DNA from: Viscum album
Lineage: Eukaryota > Streptophyta > Magnoliopsida > Santalales > Viscaceae
Assembly (NCBI GenBank): GCA_963277665.1
Contig: OY728120.1
Span: forward strand, 426,442,138 to 426,506,137
Reading direction: 5' to 3'
DNA: 64,000 nt
Within the stretch, counting starts at the first letter, position 1; every line of letters starts with the position of its first letter. The notes under the pieces are model-generated. The model was not told the DNA's origin and did no database searches. It saw nothing but the letters and a program-made list of their open reading frames with translations. This document shows positions 48,101 to 62,349 of this stretch, piece by piece. The position numbers and the translations under genes are program-made.

Positions 48101-51100
48101 TTGAATAGTGGATTTACTCCATCCCATCATGCTTAGTGTTTTTCAGACTAAATGGTGTATCAAGAATGTGGTGCAATAAGAGTATATTTCACCCTCATTT
48201 ACCTCACAATGGTAGATCTATGAGGCGGTTTATGCAATTGTATCAGAGAAGTGGTGGCGGTAGTTCTGTGAACATACCATGGGAAAAAGCGATGGTGGCA
48301 TATGATGAAGATAGTACTATAGAAGAACACGGGAATGGTGTCAAAGTAGATGAATAGTGGTAGTATTATTGATCTAATATTTAATAATGACAAAATAAAT
48401 TGTATCATGAACTACCATTAGAGGTGGTGGTAGGAGTAGAGTGGAAGACATTTGGTAGTAGATGATGGGAAGAATGGAAGAAGGGGAACAATATCAAGTT
48501 TTTCTACCACTAGGTTCATGGTAGCTTTTTTTTTCTACTACTAGACTAGAAATATCATGTTTATTCTACCTCTAGGATGGTAGTATCATGTTTTTGTTTC
48601 TACTGGGTTGGCAGTAGATTGTTTGTTTCTACATCAGCATTCACGTTCCAAAAATATTTTGTTAAGTGCTGAAAATATCTAATGTATGGGTTATTAATCT
48701 TCCATAAAAATAAAAAAAATCAAAAAATAATAATTATACAATTTAAAAATTATATTCCAAATTCTCAAAATCATCAAAAACAATCTTTTTACTCATGTAT
48801 TTGATTAAATTTTGGGTATTTTCAAAGAACCTCATGCAAAAACTTTCAAAAAAATTAACTCACATTACAAATCCTAGGTATGATTTGCAGGAAAGTAAGA
48901 CCAGAACATAGGGAAGTCTCATGTAACCACAGAAAAACTTTTTGAATAATCATATCACACGAGTATCAAGGATCATATATGTTATTGAAAAATTTGGTGT
49001 GTCTAAATTATGCATCCCAACTAAAAGACACAACTTAGTGGAGATCAAAGTGATAAAGAGAATATTATAACCATTTTTAGCATAAAATCTCACAGCTATG
49101 GGGATAAAAGAACCCAAAAAACATTGAATAAACATAATCTAAACCATATATCATAATAAGATCCTTACATCACAATATTAATAACTAAGTAGTTTGATTG
49201 GGCCTCATCAGAGCATTGTATAATGATCTCCATCACTCAACTCTGAAGGTACCGAAATCTAGTGTACCCAAACCACTATAGAACCTATTTATCACTATCT
49301 CACATATGTAACCTACATAATATCGCTCAGTATATGTAGTAAATGGGGAACCATGCCCCACTGGAAAACACCTCAGTCGAGAGGGTAACCAACCTCTATG
49401 GAGGACCTGTGCCTTAGTGTGTGCGGTGTTTATTTTCTAAAACGATTAAAAACTAAATTATTGGAGGACCTATACCCATTTCTAATGATAGGTTTACCTA
49501 CTCCAAAATATTATTAGAGGAACCATACCCTATATATAGATACACTCTAATAGGGTTACCAACCCTGTGGTTTCTCTATGCACTCTCTCTCACACATCAT
49601 CGTCACTATGAAGCTATGAATCTCTAACTACCTTGAATATAAACCATTTATGATAAAGATATATAAATCATAATATTCATTAAAAAATAATTATAATAGA
49701 TTACTCACATTTCCAAAACTAGAATCTAATAAAAAGATATGTAGAATATTGTATTATTCCAAGTACACAACTTCTCCTATAACAATATTTGTAGGTATAC
49801 TCAGGTACGTTGTCCATGTGCTTAAATAACCTAACTAATGTGAATACACATAACATAAAATATATAGGAGGGATATATAATTTAATGATATTTTTGGAAT
49901 TTTTAGCATTTACTATCAGCAGATACCTTTCTATGTATCAAGTACATGATATATTCACTAATACATACTATCTATTTAAAAATACGAAGTGTGTGGAACA
50001 TATGTGTCCATTGGAAATGTATAGGATATACACTCCAAGACACATTTCTTGGAATATATTACATGTGTGATGGTAAAAATTGTTTTTAATTCCTTATTTT
50101 TATAAAAAATTACGTGGGATATATGTTAAGACACCCAGTTTATAATTACACAGCGTGTGACTTAGAGTCACATGAAATGTGATTTTAAAAAAGAAATACT
50201 TAATCAGTCTAGGTAAAATAGTAAGTCACACTATGTGTATCTTATAGGTAAATATTTCTTTATATTCATTTCATATGGAAATTCATGTTGGAGACATACA
50301 TGGTACGGGGATCTGATACTACACACCTTGAAGTCAAGAATTATCTAAAAACTCTTATTTTCATGATGCGTGTGCTACTTCCACCTTCCCATCTATTCAT
50401 TCCTCCACCTATTTTAAAACACATCACCTCCAGAAAAATCATTACACCTCACTAGGGTAATTTTAAGTAATCATCCATCATTTATTCATTATCTTACCAT
50501 TATTCCTCCAAAGAATTCCTCAAACCCTTCGCATCGTCACTATCACACTCTCGAACCAAAGACATTGACTATTCACCATTTTAGAACTATGTAAACAATA
50601 AAAATACCTTATGTAATGAAATGTTCTAGTAGGATCAAATAATTTTTGTTAGTGAAAAATTTTAACCATGCAATACTATTTTCATAATTTCAATCATTAG
50701 ATATCATGGAAGAAGATAAATTAAGACGGAAATCTTTCGATGATATTTATCATGACATCCTTCTTCGATCATCTTCATTCATCATCATCCTTAATCATTC
50801 ATCATGAAATTCCCATGTGAACAAAAATAATAATACTTATTATATAAATTTTTAATTGTTTATAAATTTAAATAACTTATTAGAAAGAAAATAAAAAAGA
50901 AGAAAATCCATAAGTCAACCAATGATAATATTATTAAAAATTAAATATTATTATAAATTGTATATACACAAGAGAAAGAATAAATATCTATCAAGATATT
51001 TCTTCAATTAAACCAATAACAGAATTATATAGAAATAGAATCCATAAAAAATCATATCAAAATAATTAATGAAAATTTATTTTATCAATTTAAACAAGTT

Positions 51101-54100
51101 TGCTTCAGAGAGTAAATTAAATCTCTTGAAATATATTTAATTTATTACTTATACCGTGTCAAATAATTTAACAATTAATCCAATATCAATATTTTATGAA
51201 CTATAATAATATAAATAATTATTTTTTCCATGATAATAAAATAATTTAACAAATAATTTCAATTATAATGGAATTAATTCCATTGAATAATTTCTCATGT
51301 ATATATTAAGAGTATGTAAATTATTATTATAAAAAAATATCAACATTTGGATTTTTATCTCATCATTTTCATAAAAAAATAGGTTTTCAAATTATGATAA
51401 AAGAATAATTAGACCAATAATAATGTGAGGTGTATAAATATCAAAAGATTCATATTTTAATGGAGAAAAACATTGACACTTCAATGGAACTCTTCTTTTA
51501 TCCACATTTATTTCCATCATATTTCATGAACCTCATCACCATGGGAATTCTACCTTATTCATTGACACCACCACTACAAAAAATGAAAAAAATGTTGACC
51601 AAAAATCTTCGTTGTGTGAAAGATATAGGTAAGTATATTTCTATAAGGGAATTTTTCTTTCACCACTTATAAAGGAAAGGTATTTTATTCTTTACACAAT
51701 TAGAGAAAATAATTTTTTGGAGGAATCATTTACTCAAATATGAATTTATATGATTCTTTAAATAATCACATGTTTAACCACTTATTAAATTATTTTTTTA
51801 ATTTTATAATTAATACCTCTATTCATGGGTAGTAGAATATCTCAAAATACATTTCTCTATAATCTTTAATCATTCCAATTCATCGCCACTTGGACATGGG
51901 TGCAATACATCACTGGAACATGTCCATTCCCAGGCCACCACTCTAAATAATAAATTATTTTTAAAAAAATACTATGGTTTATTTTTAGACCTGAAAACTA
52001 TTGATTCATGATTAGTCACCTGATCACATAATTTATACCTCACATAGGAAAAAAATCCATTTTCTAGACACAAATGATGGTTCTTAATTCTCATAAAATC
52101 TCCCATTTATGATATAATAACATTTCTACCCATAACACTAATATTTATTTATTAATAAATATCAATTATTCAATAGAATTCATGTAGATAAAAATTTCTA
52201 AAATTCAACCCAATGGTAAAATCAATTCCCCAAGACCAATAATTCTACCGAAAAGAATTATGAGGTCATATACTATAATGAAAATACCATTTCACCCTTT
52301 TTAGGGACCCAGGACTCCAAAACACAAAAAAATGAGCTAATTCTTGATTAAGTAAAAATATCAGTCACTGTATTTTCATTTAGTTATGTCTATATGTAAT
52401 AGGTATATTATTAGAGGTTACATTGTCCCATATGTGTGATTGTACACTTGGTACCAATCAACAAACCCTGAACTATTATAGGTCAGTTTTGTATGGAACT
52501 TTCAGTATACTTATAGACCCGAGTGGGGTCCCGATGGGGATAGTTTGTATTAGATAGTTTGAGTGTGTAAAAAACATTATCAAGCCTGTATTGACCTATG
52601 AAAATAGTAATTTATTGAATAAGTCAATTTAATTTTCCATTACGGCATGTGGGAGGGTCGATATTTGGGATGACATATGAACACTTGCAACTGGTGGTGC
52701 ATGGAGAGATGGGACATAGTGGATATATGGTATGGTGTGAGTGCCTGTGCTAGTTTATAAGTCCTATTTATGGTAGTTTCACTCTTTACTAAACCAATGT
52801 AGTGTTAATTTTTTTATATCACTTTATTTTGGATGATTAAAGTATCCTCAAACACTATAATTGTATACTATAAATGACAACCAGTATAATGTTTTTTTCT
52901 TATTAAAATAGATGTTTGTTTTATTTTTTTTATGTATAAATTTGAATATATATATTTTTCGTTATGAACATGGATAGAATCATGAAGGTCTCATTTTTGG
53001 TCCATTCCATGTAAAGTTGTGTTTACATAGGTGATTATTCAATGTATTTCTCCCTTCCCTATATAATTCTTCTAAATAATATAAGTTGTGACAAAATATT
53101 CAGATTTTTAATAGATTTATTTTCCAATAAAAAAAGGACTAACCACATTTTATATATCAATTTTTAATTATTTTCATGATTACCAAAATAAAAAAATTTT
53201 CTGGGTTTTTATAAAATATATTATTTTATCCATTTTAAATTATATTTTTTATATAAAACATTGATCAAAACAAATGTTTTATCTTATTTTTTTATAGTAG
53301 GGATTATAGATACCAACCATTTCCTTTGTTTGGAGTTTGTATAATTTCATAGGTACTTTAATTATTGTGTATCTTATGTAAAAAATAGCTATTTGACATA
53401 AATGATATCTCATTGAAAAAATCAATTTTTTTTAAAAAAAATATGGTGGTTACTCTAGGGTGTGGGTCATGTGTAATTTTTGAGATAATTGATTTTTGAA
53501 GTTATTTTTTTAACCGATTAAATTAGATAAAATTTCCTTAAATGGTGGTGTTAGATATATATTATATCATTATGTTCAATTATTTAGATGTAATTCCTTA
53601 TATGAAATTATATAGAGTAATTTTCTCCCTTAAAAGCATGACAATTCTTTTTTATAAGAGAATTCATTTTAGTGATCTTCATTTGATTTAAATTTTTCAA
53701 AGAGAAATCACACTCTTTTTTTATTTAAATTTCAAAAAGAAAATATTTGGATTTAATTAGAATACAAGAATCCTCATTAAGAACTATTATATTAGTATAT
53801 CATTGTGCATTTTTAATGTTTTTTTCTAATTGAATTTAGGTTATTTGGATTAAAATATCTATTTTATAAATTATGAAAAAAAATCTCAAAATTACTATAT
53901 GATCTAATTGCTACATTTTTTATTGATCAAAAATAAAAATAAATACGTATTTAATGCCTCTAATAGTGTAAATAATTTTTTTAAAGTTCAATAGTGATTA
54001 GATCAGTGATTTTACAAAAGTTTTCCCCCTTTTTTTATCATTATTTTTCAAAATTTAGAGATTTTTATTTAGTTATTATATTTGACGGTCGTTTTTCTTA

Positions 54101-56216
54101 TTTTTTTTATTTATTTTCTATATAATTGTTTTTTATGTTTCTATGACTGTTTAATGGTTTCATGGTTTATGATTTAGTTCCATATCGAGAACAATATGAA
54201 GTACACTTACTATTATGAAGTTAAATTTATATGTAAAGGACATTAACCATCATCGATGATAGTTATTATAGTCCCAGTAGACGGTTGGGGGTGACCATTG
54301 ATTGTTTGATGATCACCAAAATTTTGGTGTCTGCTAAATATTCAATTTTATGACCTTATATAGTCGAAGAGACACATATAGGTTGAAACGTTTATATTCT
54401 CATTGGTCTCTTATTCATCTTCTCACATTATTCATTGACCTCTTTAGATAATTAATAGTAATATTTGGGAAAATTTATTTTCATATAGTAACACTTTTTT
54501 AATTTTCTATGAGCACATTTTAGTTATTTTTAAAATCTATATCAGGGTTATGGTAGACCCATAAAATTCTATGAGTATCTTAAATACATGGACTGTAAAC
54601 GTGTCTTGGTGGAAAGATTCCTTGTGGCCCACCGTTAAGGACTATAAATTTCTATAAAATCCCACAGGAACCCACACCCACCACTCTTCATAGGAGATAA
54701 ACTTTTAGGGACTAAAAAACAGTTAGATTTATAATAATGGATGACGGGTCAATGGATTCATCTTCAGAGGATTCCCACACCAAATTGATAGGAGGTAGGA
54801 ATAAATAGTGATGAACATAAGGAATATCTATAAAAATGTTTCCCTTGGAAAACAGTAGGTAAGATAAGGGTGTTATTGACACCAACATCAAACTTTTGTG
54901 AAAAAGTTTGGGACCAAAACAAACCTATTATAATATACGGATTGTTGCCCCATAATGTCACAATCATCCCATGGAAATACTTTAAATCATTCAAAATGGG
55001 TAATTTAAAAAAATCCACAACCTAGACATCACCTAATGTATTTACCAATAAATCAAGGCTACTATGAAGGGAAAATTATACTATAGAATCTCTCAACCTT
55101 TTTATTGAAGAGTCCCTGTTATTTAATTCAATACTCGATATTGGTTGAGAAATCACAGAGACATAGGGATCGAGACACAAAATTGAAAGTGATCACAAAT
55201 ATAATTGAAACAATATTTTGGACCTTCAATCATCCAGTAAGAAGCGGTAGTGATACAACCATTAAATAGTCAAAAAAACAAAGGAAAGCATAGTCATTTG
55301 TGGTTATGGATGACCCATGAACCTGTTGGTGTGTATTTATTTGGATATATTGAAATTAGAGAAATTGTTCTTGTATTCCTTTACAATTATTCTCCGTTCT
55401 CCGCAATATTATATATCAAATCATGATTATAATACTTACACCCATAAATTCACTCGATAGTGACCCAATGTAGAGCCCAATGTGTCTGGGGGGATTTTAG
55501 GTGTCCCTTATAGAAATGTGGAAGGTTCAAAGACTTAAATATATGTGTGATGGAAATACTAACCACTTAATCTAGATTTTTAGGTGAAAAATCTCAATAT
55601 CACCTAAAAACCCACAAACATTGATCAACTTTTACTAAGCACATGAGAAAGAGGCCATTAGGAAGATAAGGCGAAGGTTGATTCATGGAGATGTGTAGCA
55701 GTGGTTGTGGGTGTTAGTGCTACAAAAAAATCATAGAGGAACCAACCATTTACCTCTTTTGAAGGATACCCTAGTCTAAGTAGCATACCATCTTCTTTAA
55801 AAGTTATTGTTATAGTATTTTTTATTAAGATATTTACTTATTATTTTTATCTTTATAAATTATTTGGAATAAAATATGGTTTTGGTTGATTAATTTTATG
55901 TGGATTTATTAGTGACATATTAGGATTAGTTCATATAGATTTCCTTTTCTAGAAATTTAAATTTTCCATGTCAATTATTTTGATGATATGCTTATATCAT
56001 TTATTTAGGATAATGTTTGACATTATGTAATATTTTGGTAGAAGTTGACAGTTCTAGCACCCATGTGGAGGAATCACTGTGTAAAAAAATGGATGACAGT
56101 ATCAATTTGTGGATTTAGTATGAAAGGAAAACAAAGTTATTTATTAGGTGAATATTTCATGGGAATATCATAGCTGAATGTAATAGAGACAAGGAGTGTA
56201 ACTTTTACAACATGAA
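45155..56216. other. AT-rich DNA without recognisable genes
   Basis: About 11 kb on both strands shows only short frames (up to 87 codons) with no domain I recognise. It includes a degenerate TACTAC-rich repeat near 48500-48630, a patch with LTR-like texture at 49190-49650, and a CACTACAAAAAATG string at 51572. It probably consists of older transposon debris. Confidence 0.5.
48500..48630. repeat. Degenerate repeats around TTTCTACYACTAGG and GGTAG
   Basis: About four imperfect units of 30-40 bases share TTCTACC(A/T)CTAGG, TGGTAG and TATCATGTTT. This texture resembles subterminal repeats of CACTA or foldback elements, but no termini were identified. Confidence 0.4.
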
Positions 56217-58819
56217 TATAGTGACCCAAAATTTTCTTACGTTACTATTACACCATTTTAAAGATAAACAACCAAATATTGTTACAAATAGAGGATACAA
56301 AGGTTTAGTGTCTTGGGAAAACTAGGGCCATATATAACTATTACAACATCAAGCATAAACATTTATTTAATTGATTCTTCTCTAGATTCTTATTGGAACT
56401 GGACCTCTCCTTAGTATGTGTAGTCACATGAGGATATAAATCAAAAGGGGTGAGTTAAAATCCTAGAAAGAGGATAGATAGGAAGAATATAATAATGGGT
56501 GAGCATAACCATAACATAGGCAAATGATCATGAACATGAGAGGAAACATTGATAAGAGACTTGAAATGTGGCAATGCATAAAAAATAAAACATCATGTCT
56601 TAGTGGTTAAATACTACACATACTTATAAAAAAACCTATCTTATTATTCACACATCACTTTACATTAACTCACGAGATTCATCACTTTATCCAATTCATT
56701 GGATCTCTGTATAATTCTAGGTTCACCCATCACATTGAAACATTCATAATGCGCTATATAATTCTGGGCACACCCGTCACCACATAACATTATCATTTAT
56801 CATGCATGAAAAATGAACATATATTTAAAAATGAACATAACTATCCCATGTAAAGTAGTGGGTTTCATATCATAATAACACATTCATAATCATTTTGTTC
56901 CAAAAAATTATTTTTGAAAAACATACTTGATGTGATAGCCAACAACCTTGAGTGAGAAGTAAAATGTGTGTTTTTGAAGGAAGAGTTCTTTTGGAAAACA
57001 TTTATTTGATATAAACCTAAGTAGAAAACATTTATATCCTATAAATGTAAATATAATGATTAATAGATGATTTTTATGGAGTGATTATACCAAAAATTGT
57101 GTGAAAGGGGGAGAACCCGAAGAAAGAATGTTGGGTTCGAGATTTTTCCCTTACCTTGTATTAGAACACTTTCTCCTCTATAATGTCATGTATAACCACA
57201 TTAGATTCATAAATTTACAATTAAAAAACCTTTTTATATTAATATTTTTCATTATGGTTTTATTATGTTATTTTATGATTCTTTGGATGTGTTATAGACT
57301 TTAAAAACATTGTTCAAAAATGTTTGTTTTTATGGATTTCTTAAGCGGTTCACTTGTATTCATAAATGGAAGTTCATGTAGAACATGGTTAAACATAAAA
57401 ATCTGATATTTAATTTTATTAATGATATTCCCGAAGTATAAATGATATTATAATGATTTATATTATATACCATGTGGATGAATCATTAGACGAGAATTAA
57501 ATGATGATTGTTTGAGTTAATTTGGGCGGTCTTTTTGACCACAACAAACTTGTTTTGTCCAATCATTTAGTAATATGTACATAAGTTTGTTCCGAAACAT
57601 GAAATAAGATTTAATACATATAATATAATCTGGTTCAAACATAAAAATGGTATCAATACTAGATCTGAAATCTTTATATGAAATTAAAAACATATCATTC
57701 TTGAAGGTGATAGATTAACACCTCACAAACAATGTTTTCTTTCATAAAATAAAATGAAGAGGAGAAGGGGGCTGGATGGTATAATATCCTATTATTATCA
57801 TAAAAGTACAATATATGTATGATACTAGAGTTACAGTACCATTTGGACAAAGATAGATGGTGATAGAAAAACAGAAGGACTTGAAATTGAAAAGAAATTA
57901 AAGGAAACGAGGGGGAGAAATTACATCTTGAATACTCCTATTGAGATCCTCTTTAAGGTACCTAGGATTGGTTTTTTGATAGGACCAGAAGCTCTTTTAT
58001 TTGGGGTAGGGGATAGGTAAGATTCTTTGGTAGAGTTTTGACAATGCTTGAAGCATGAGATGCGTGAGTAAATGAGGGTGTGAAGGGTGGTATTTATAGT
58101 GGAGGGGAGAGCAGATTTCTAAATATAAAATTAAATAATTTATTATTTACCCACAAGACAAGGAATAGTGAGTCTTCCATGACCAATAATAGTAATTTTA
58201 TCATGTGATCCCAAACTAATTGGTCTTATATAAGCATTACATCATGCATGACTTTATAATTAGCTTATTTATCTTATTTTGTAAATTTTGGTATTTCACT
58301 ATTCATAAAAAATTCTAATATTTCAAAAAAATCCCACAAAATCACCCCAACTACTTTTCAACATGTATAATACAAAAATGAAGTCCATTTTTCAAAAATA
58401 AGTTTCTATATATGATTAATTTAATATTTAATTAAACTAAAACCCAGTTTTAAAACACTCATTTACTTATTCTAAAATATATGTAGATCATACTTTTACT
58501 TGAATATTATCTTTATACTATCATAGGTAAGGTTTCTATTCATTATGGTATGTCACTATTCATAAGGGTATGTTACTATTCGCAAGGGTAAGTTACTATT
58601 CACTAAATTTATGTTTCTCTTATCGGACTCCAAATAACATACTGATCACAACCGTGTATGCTAGATTTTTGAAATTCAAACCACAGAAGTGGAAAAATTA
58701 TGCTTAATGGTCACATAGTATTTAGTATCATAATATGTCATTATAATCCCTAGTGGGACTATACTAGAAGGAATAATTATAAGAAAGTAATTCCAGTGAT
58801 AAAACATTGGGTCGTTACA
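56217..58819 (-). repeat. 3' LTR of Element 4 (2603 bases)
   Basis: Minus strand starts TGTAACGACCCAATG (from 58819) and ends GGGTCACTATA. A TATA box, TATAAAT in CACTATAAATACC, is at 58092-58098, about 725 bases into the LTR. GGGGTGAGTTAAAATCC at about 56447 matches 63797 in the right LTR. Confidence 0.9.
58092..58098 (-). promoter_or_regulatory. TATA box in 3' LTR of Element 4
   Basis: TATAAAT on the minus strand, preceded by the pyrimidine-rich GCTCTCCCCTCCAC. The corresponding part of the right LTR is beyond the window. Confidence 0.6.
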
Positions 58820-58832
58820 TTCTTCCCCACTT
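58820..58832 (-). other. Polypurine tract of Element 4
   Basis: The minus strand reads AAGTGGGGAAGAA directly before the LTR start TGTAACGACCC. Confidence 0.85.
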
Positions 58833-58861
58833 ATGAAATTTCTCCCTCAAAATTTCAATTT

Positions 58862-61800
58862 ACAGAAATAGGTGAGGGTACTTCTCCTTCGTCACCTCCT
58901 CCGGTTCCCAAGTAGCTTCTTCAAAGTTATGGTTCCGCCATAACACATTTAAAATGTGGATTGTCTTGTTGCGTAGAACCTTATATCTTCAGTCCAGAAT
59001 CTTTACTGGATGCTCCGTAAAAGAGAGATCATCTTCCAACTACACCACCTCTGAGTTTAGTACGTGTGAGGGATCATGTATGTACTTCATCATTAGTGAT
59101 ACGAGAAACACTTCATGAACATGAGCCATAATCGGTGGAATTTCAATCCGATAGGTCACATCTCATATGCGTTCAAGGATCTAAAAGGGGCCAATGTACC
59201 TTGGGCATAGCTTCCATTTCTTTCCAAACCACATGACTCTCTTCCATGGTGATATTCGAAGGAAGTCTTTATCTCCAACATCGAACTCCAAGTCCCTTCG
59301 ACAGTTGTCAATGTAGAACTTTTTCCGACTCTGGGCAGATTTGATGCGTTTTAGGATGACATGAACCTTCTCTGTCATCTCTTTCACAAGATCGGGTTTG
59401 AGTGGCTTTCTTTATCCATCTTTATCCCAACAGGTTGGAGTTCTACATCGCTCTCCATACAAAGCTTCATATTGAGCCATCTGAATACTTGAGTGGAAGG
59501 TATTATTGTATGAAAACTCAACCAATGGTAGATTATTATCCCATCCACCTTTGAATTCTAGAGAGCATGATCTTAGCATGTCTTCAAGTGTCTAAATAGT
59601 CTTTTCAGATTGGCCATCATTTTGGGTGTGATAAGCCATGCTAAAATTTAGTTCAATACTATAATAATATTGAATACTCCACCATAATTTAGAAGTGAAC
59701 CTTGGATCATGATCAAAGAAAATCGAGAGTGGAACTCTATGAATTCTCACCACTTCCTTCACATTTATCTTTGCAAGTTGTTCAAGCGAGAGTTCTTCCT
59801 GAATAGAAATAAAATGGGAAGTAATGGTCAGTCAGTTAACCAAAACCCATATCACATTATTTCCCTTCGACGTCTTCATGATACCCATGAAAAAGTCCAT
59901 AGTAACATTCTCCCATTTCCACATGGGTATAGGTAATAGATGCATCAGCCCTTTAGACTTTTGTCACTCTGCTTTCACTTAATTACATACCGATCACCTT
60001 GAGATAGATTCTACGATCTCCTTCTTCATGTTATCCCACCATAAGTGTTATCGGAGATCACGGTACATCTTGGTACTCCCAAGTTGGATAGTGAATGTTG
60101 AGCTATGTGCATTTTCCAATAGATCATTCTTTATCATAGGTGATGAAGGAACACAAAGATGCATTACAAACTGAATCAGACCATCACCATTGGTATGGAA
60201 CTCTTGCAGTTTCCCTTCATTTACTGTATTCACCCTTGTTTGTATCTTTATATTATCCCTTTGTGCTTCCTTAATCTTCTCTTGGATGGATGGGTTCACG
60301 ATCAATTGAGTAAGGTAGGATGTATCCACTGCCCTTATGATTTCTAAATCCATTTTTTTCATATCCAAGAATATTGGGTCTTTCTCAGTCTGTAACATTG
60401 ATAGAGTAGTAGGTTCTTTTCTTCATAGAGCATCAGCTGCCTTGTTCTCCTTTCCAGGATGATAGTGAATAGAGAAATCTTATTCCTTGATTAGCACTAA
60501 CCATCTCCTTTTATAAATGTTGGTATCCTTCTGTGTGAATATATACTTTAGAATCAGGTGGTCGATGTATATTTCACACTTCTTGCCATAAAGGCAGTGC
60601 CTCCAGATTTTCAAGGAAAAAATCACGGTTCCTAGCTCTAGATCATGTGTCGTGTAGTTCTGCTCATGGATCTCCAACTACCGTGAGGAGTAGACTATCA
60701 CATTGTCATTTTTAATGAGTACACAACCCAATCCTTTCTTTTAAGCATCACTGTATATGAAAAAACGTTCTCCACTTTTGGTTAGTGTAAGTATAGGTGC
60801 AGTGATCAGCCTTGTCTTTAACTCCTTTAAGTTTCCCTCACATTCTTCTGTCTATACATATATTACCCTTTTCCTTGTTAACTCAGTTAGCGGGCTTGAA
60901 AATTGTGAGAAATTTCTCAAAAAACATCGGTAGTACCCATCTAATCCAAGAAAAATATGGATTTCTGTTACACTAGAGGGCCTGGGCCATTCCTCAATCG
61001 CCTTTGTTTTTGAACGGTTCATATAAATTCCCTCACTTGTGATCACATTTCCCAAGAACATGACATTCTTCATCCAAAATTCACACTTGTTGAATGTGGA
61101 GTACAACTTCTCCTTTCTCAAGTTTGCTAACACAAGTCTTAGATATTCTTCATGTTCCTCTTTGCACTTGGAGTAGATTATAATATCATCAATAAACACT
61201 ACCACAAATTTGTCATGGTAATGTCTAAAGACTCTATTCATCAAATACATGAAGATTTCAGGGTCATTAGTATGTCTGAAGGGCATCACCAAAAACTCAT
61301 AGTGCCCATACCTTGTACAGAAGGCAGTCTTCTGAATATCTTCCTTCTTCACCTTTAGTTGATGATATCCAAACGAAGATCCACCTTTGAGAAGTTTTGA
61401 TCTCCTCTTGATTGATCTAACAAGTCATCAATCCTTGTAAGTGGATAATTTTTCTTTGTGGTGATCTTATTATGTTCTCGATAATCGATACACCACTACA
61501 TTGTTCCATCCTTATTCATTGCATAGAGCACTAGAACACCCCAAGTTGATGCACTAGGGAATATGAACCCTTTGTCCAGATGCTCTTGTAGCTACTTCTT
61601 TAACTCCTCCAGTTCGATAGAAGCCATCCTATAGGGACACTTGGAGACTAGATTAGCTCTGGATATGAGTTCAATTGAGAACTCTACCTCATGATTCAAG
61701 GGGATTCCGGATAACTCTTTAGGAAATACATCACCATATTCACTCATGATGGGAATTCCTGCAAGGTTGGTACTATTCTTTGACCCAACCATTTGGGTGA

Positions 61801-62280
61801 GGTATGCTTCTTCATATAGAATCAACCCACACACAATTGAAGGATTTTTCAAAGGATATTCATCATATTCCTTGAATTTTAAGAGGAGAGTGGTATGAAT
61901 TAAAATATGAAAAAATATTTCCTTTTCCTGTTAGTTGATATGTTCTCTATATAATGAGATCCAATCCATTCCTATTATAGCATCAAATTCCACCAATGGA
62001 AGTATTACGAGATTCCCTGGAAGAATCTTCCCAAATACACCAATTGGAGAAGAGATAAACACTTTCTTTTCAATGATTTCCCGACAAGGTGTTTTTATAG
62101 ATATCTCTACTTCAGGGTTTCAGGAGTTTGATTATATAGTTCAATAAAACATGCAAGATATAAAGGATTGTGTAGAACGAGAATACAATTATACTTTCTC
62201 CATTATTGAGTGAATAGGAAGTATACCTTGTACGACTTCATTATATTGATCCACTTCTGGTGTAGTGATGGAATAAGCAT
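58862..62280 (-). pseudogene. Pol of Element 4: protease, RT, RNase H, integrase, chromodomain (inactivated)
   Basis: Protease at about 62230-62140 has lost its catalytic Asp: the codon at 62183-62185 reads Tyr, preceded by a stop at 62189-62191. Reverse transcriptase (61352-60852) keeps FVVVFIDDIIIYSK with the Asp pair near 61185-61190, but the PFG.TNAPE segment reads PFRHTNDPE. RNase H (60677-60480) has THDLELGTVIFSL and IYIDHLILKYIF. The integrase N-terminal region (60150-60048) retains HSSTFTIQLGSTKMYRDLR; its core is badly broken. The C-terminal part (59387-59181) has RDLEFDVGDKDFLRISPWKR and RYIGPF. A chromodomain, LNVLWRNHNFEEATWEPEE, ends the reading near 58880. Stops and frame changes recur throughout. 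Confidence 0.92.
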
Positions 62281-62349
62281 TCCATTTTTTACTTTGGTTT
62301 TTGTGACTGTTGACGCATATAACCCTCAAGAACAAGAGATTTAGTGCAC

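Noticed and set aside
48136..48357. 73-codon plus-strand frame with GGGSSVNIPWEKAMVAYDED
   Set aside because: It reads more protein-like than its neighbours, but I recognise no family, and nothing on either side extends it. Not enough to call a gene.
49190..49650. Solo LTR
   Set aside because: The texture (CTCAGTATATG, repeated short phrases, less AT-rich) recalls the LTRs here, but I found neither termini, nor a target duplication, nor a matching copy in the window.
54764..55018. 84-codon minus-strand frame
   Set aside because: No recognisable motif or supporting context.
45155..56216. Organelle-derived insertion or host gene
   Set aside because: No chloroplast or mitochondrial gene sequence and no exon-like conserved frames were seen on either strand.
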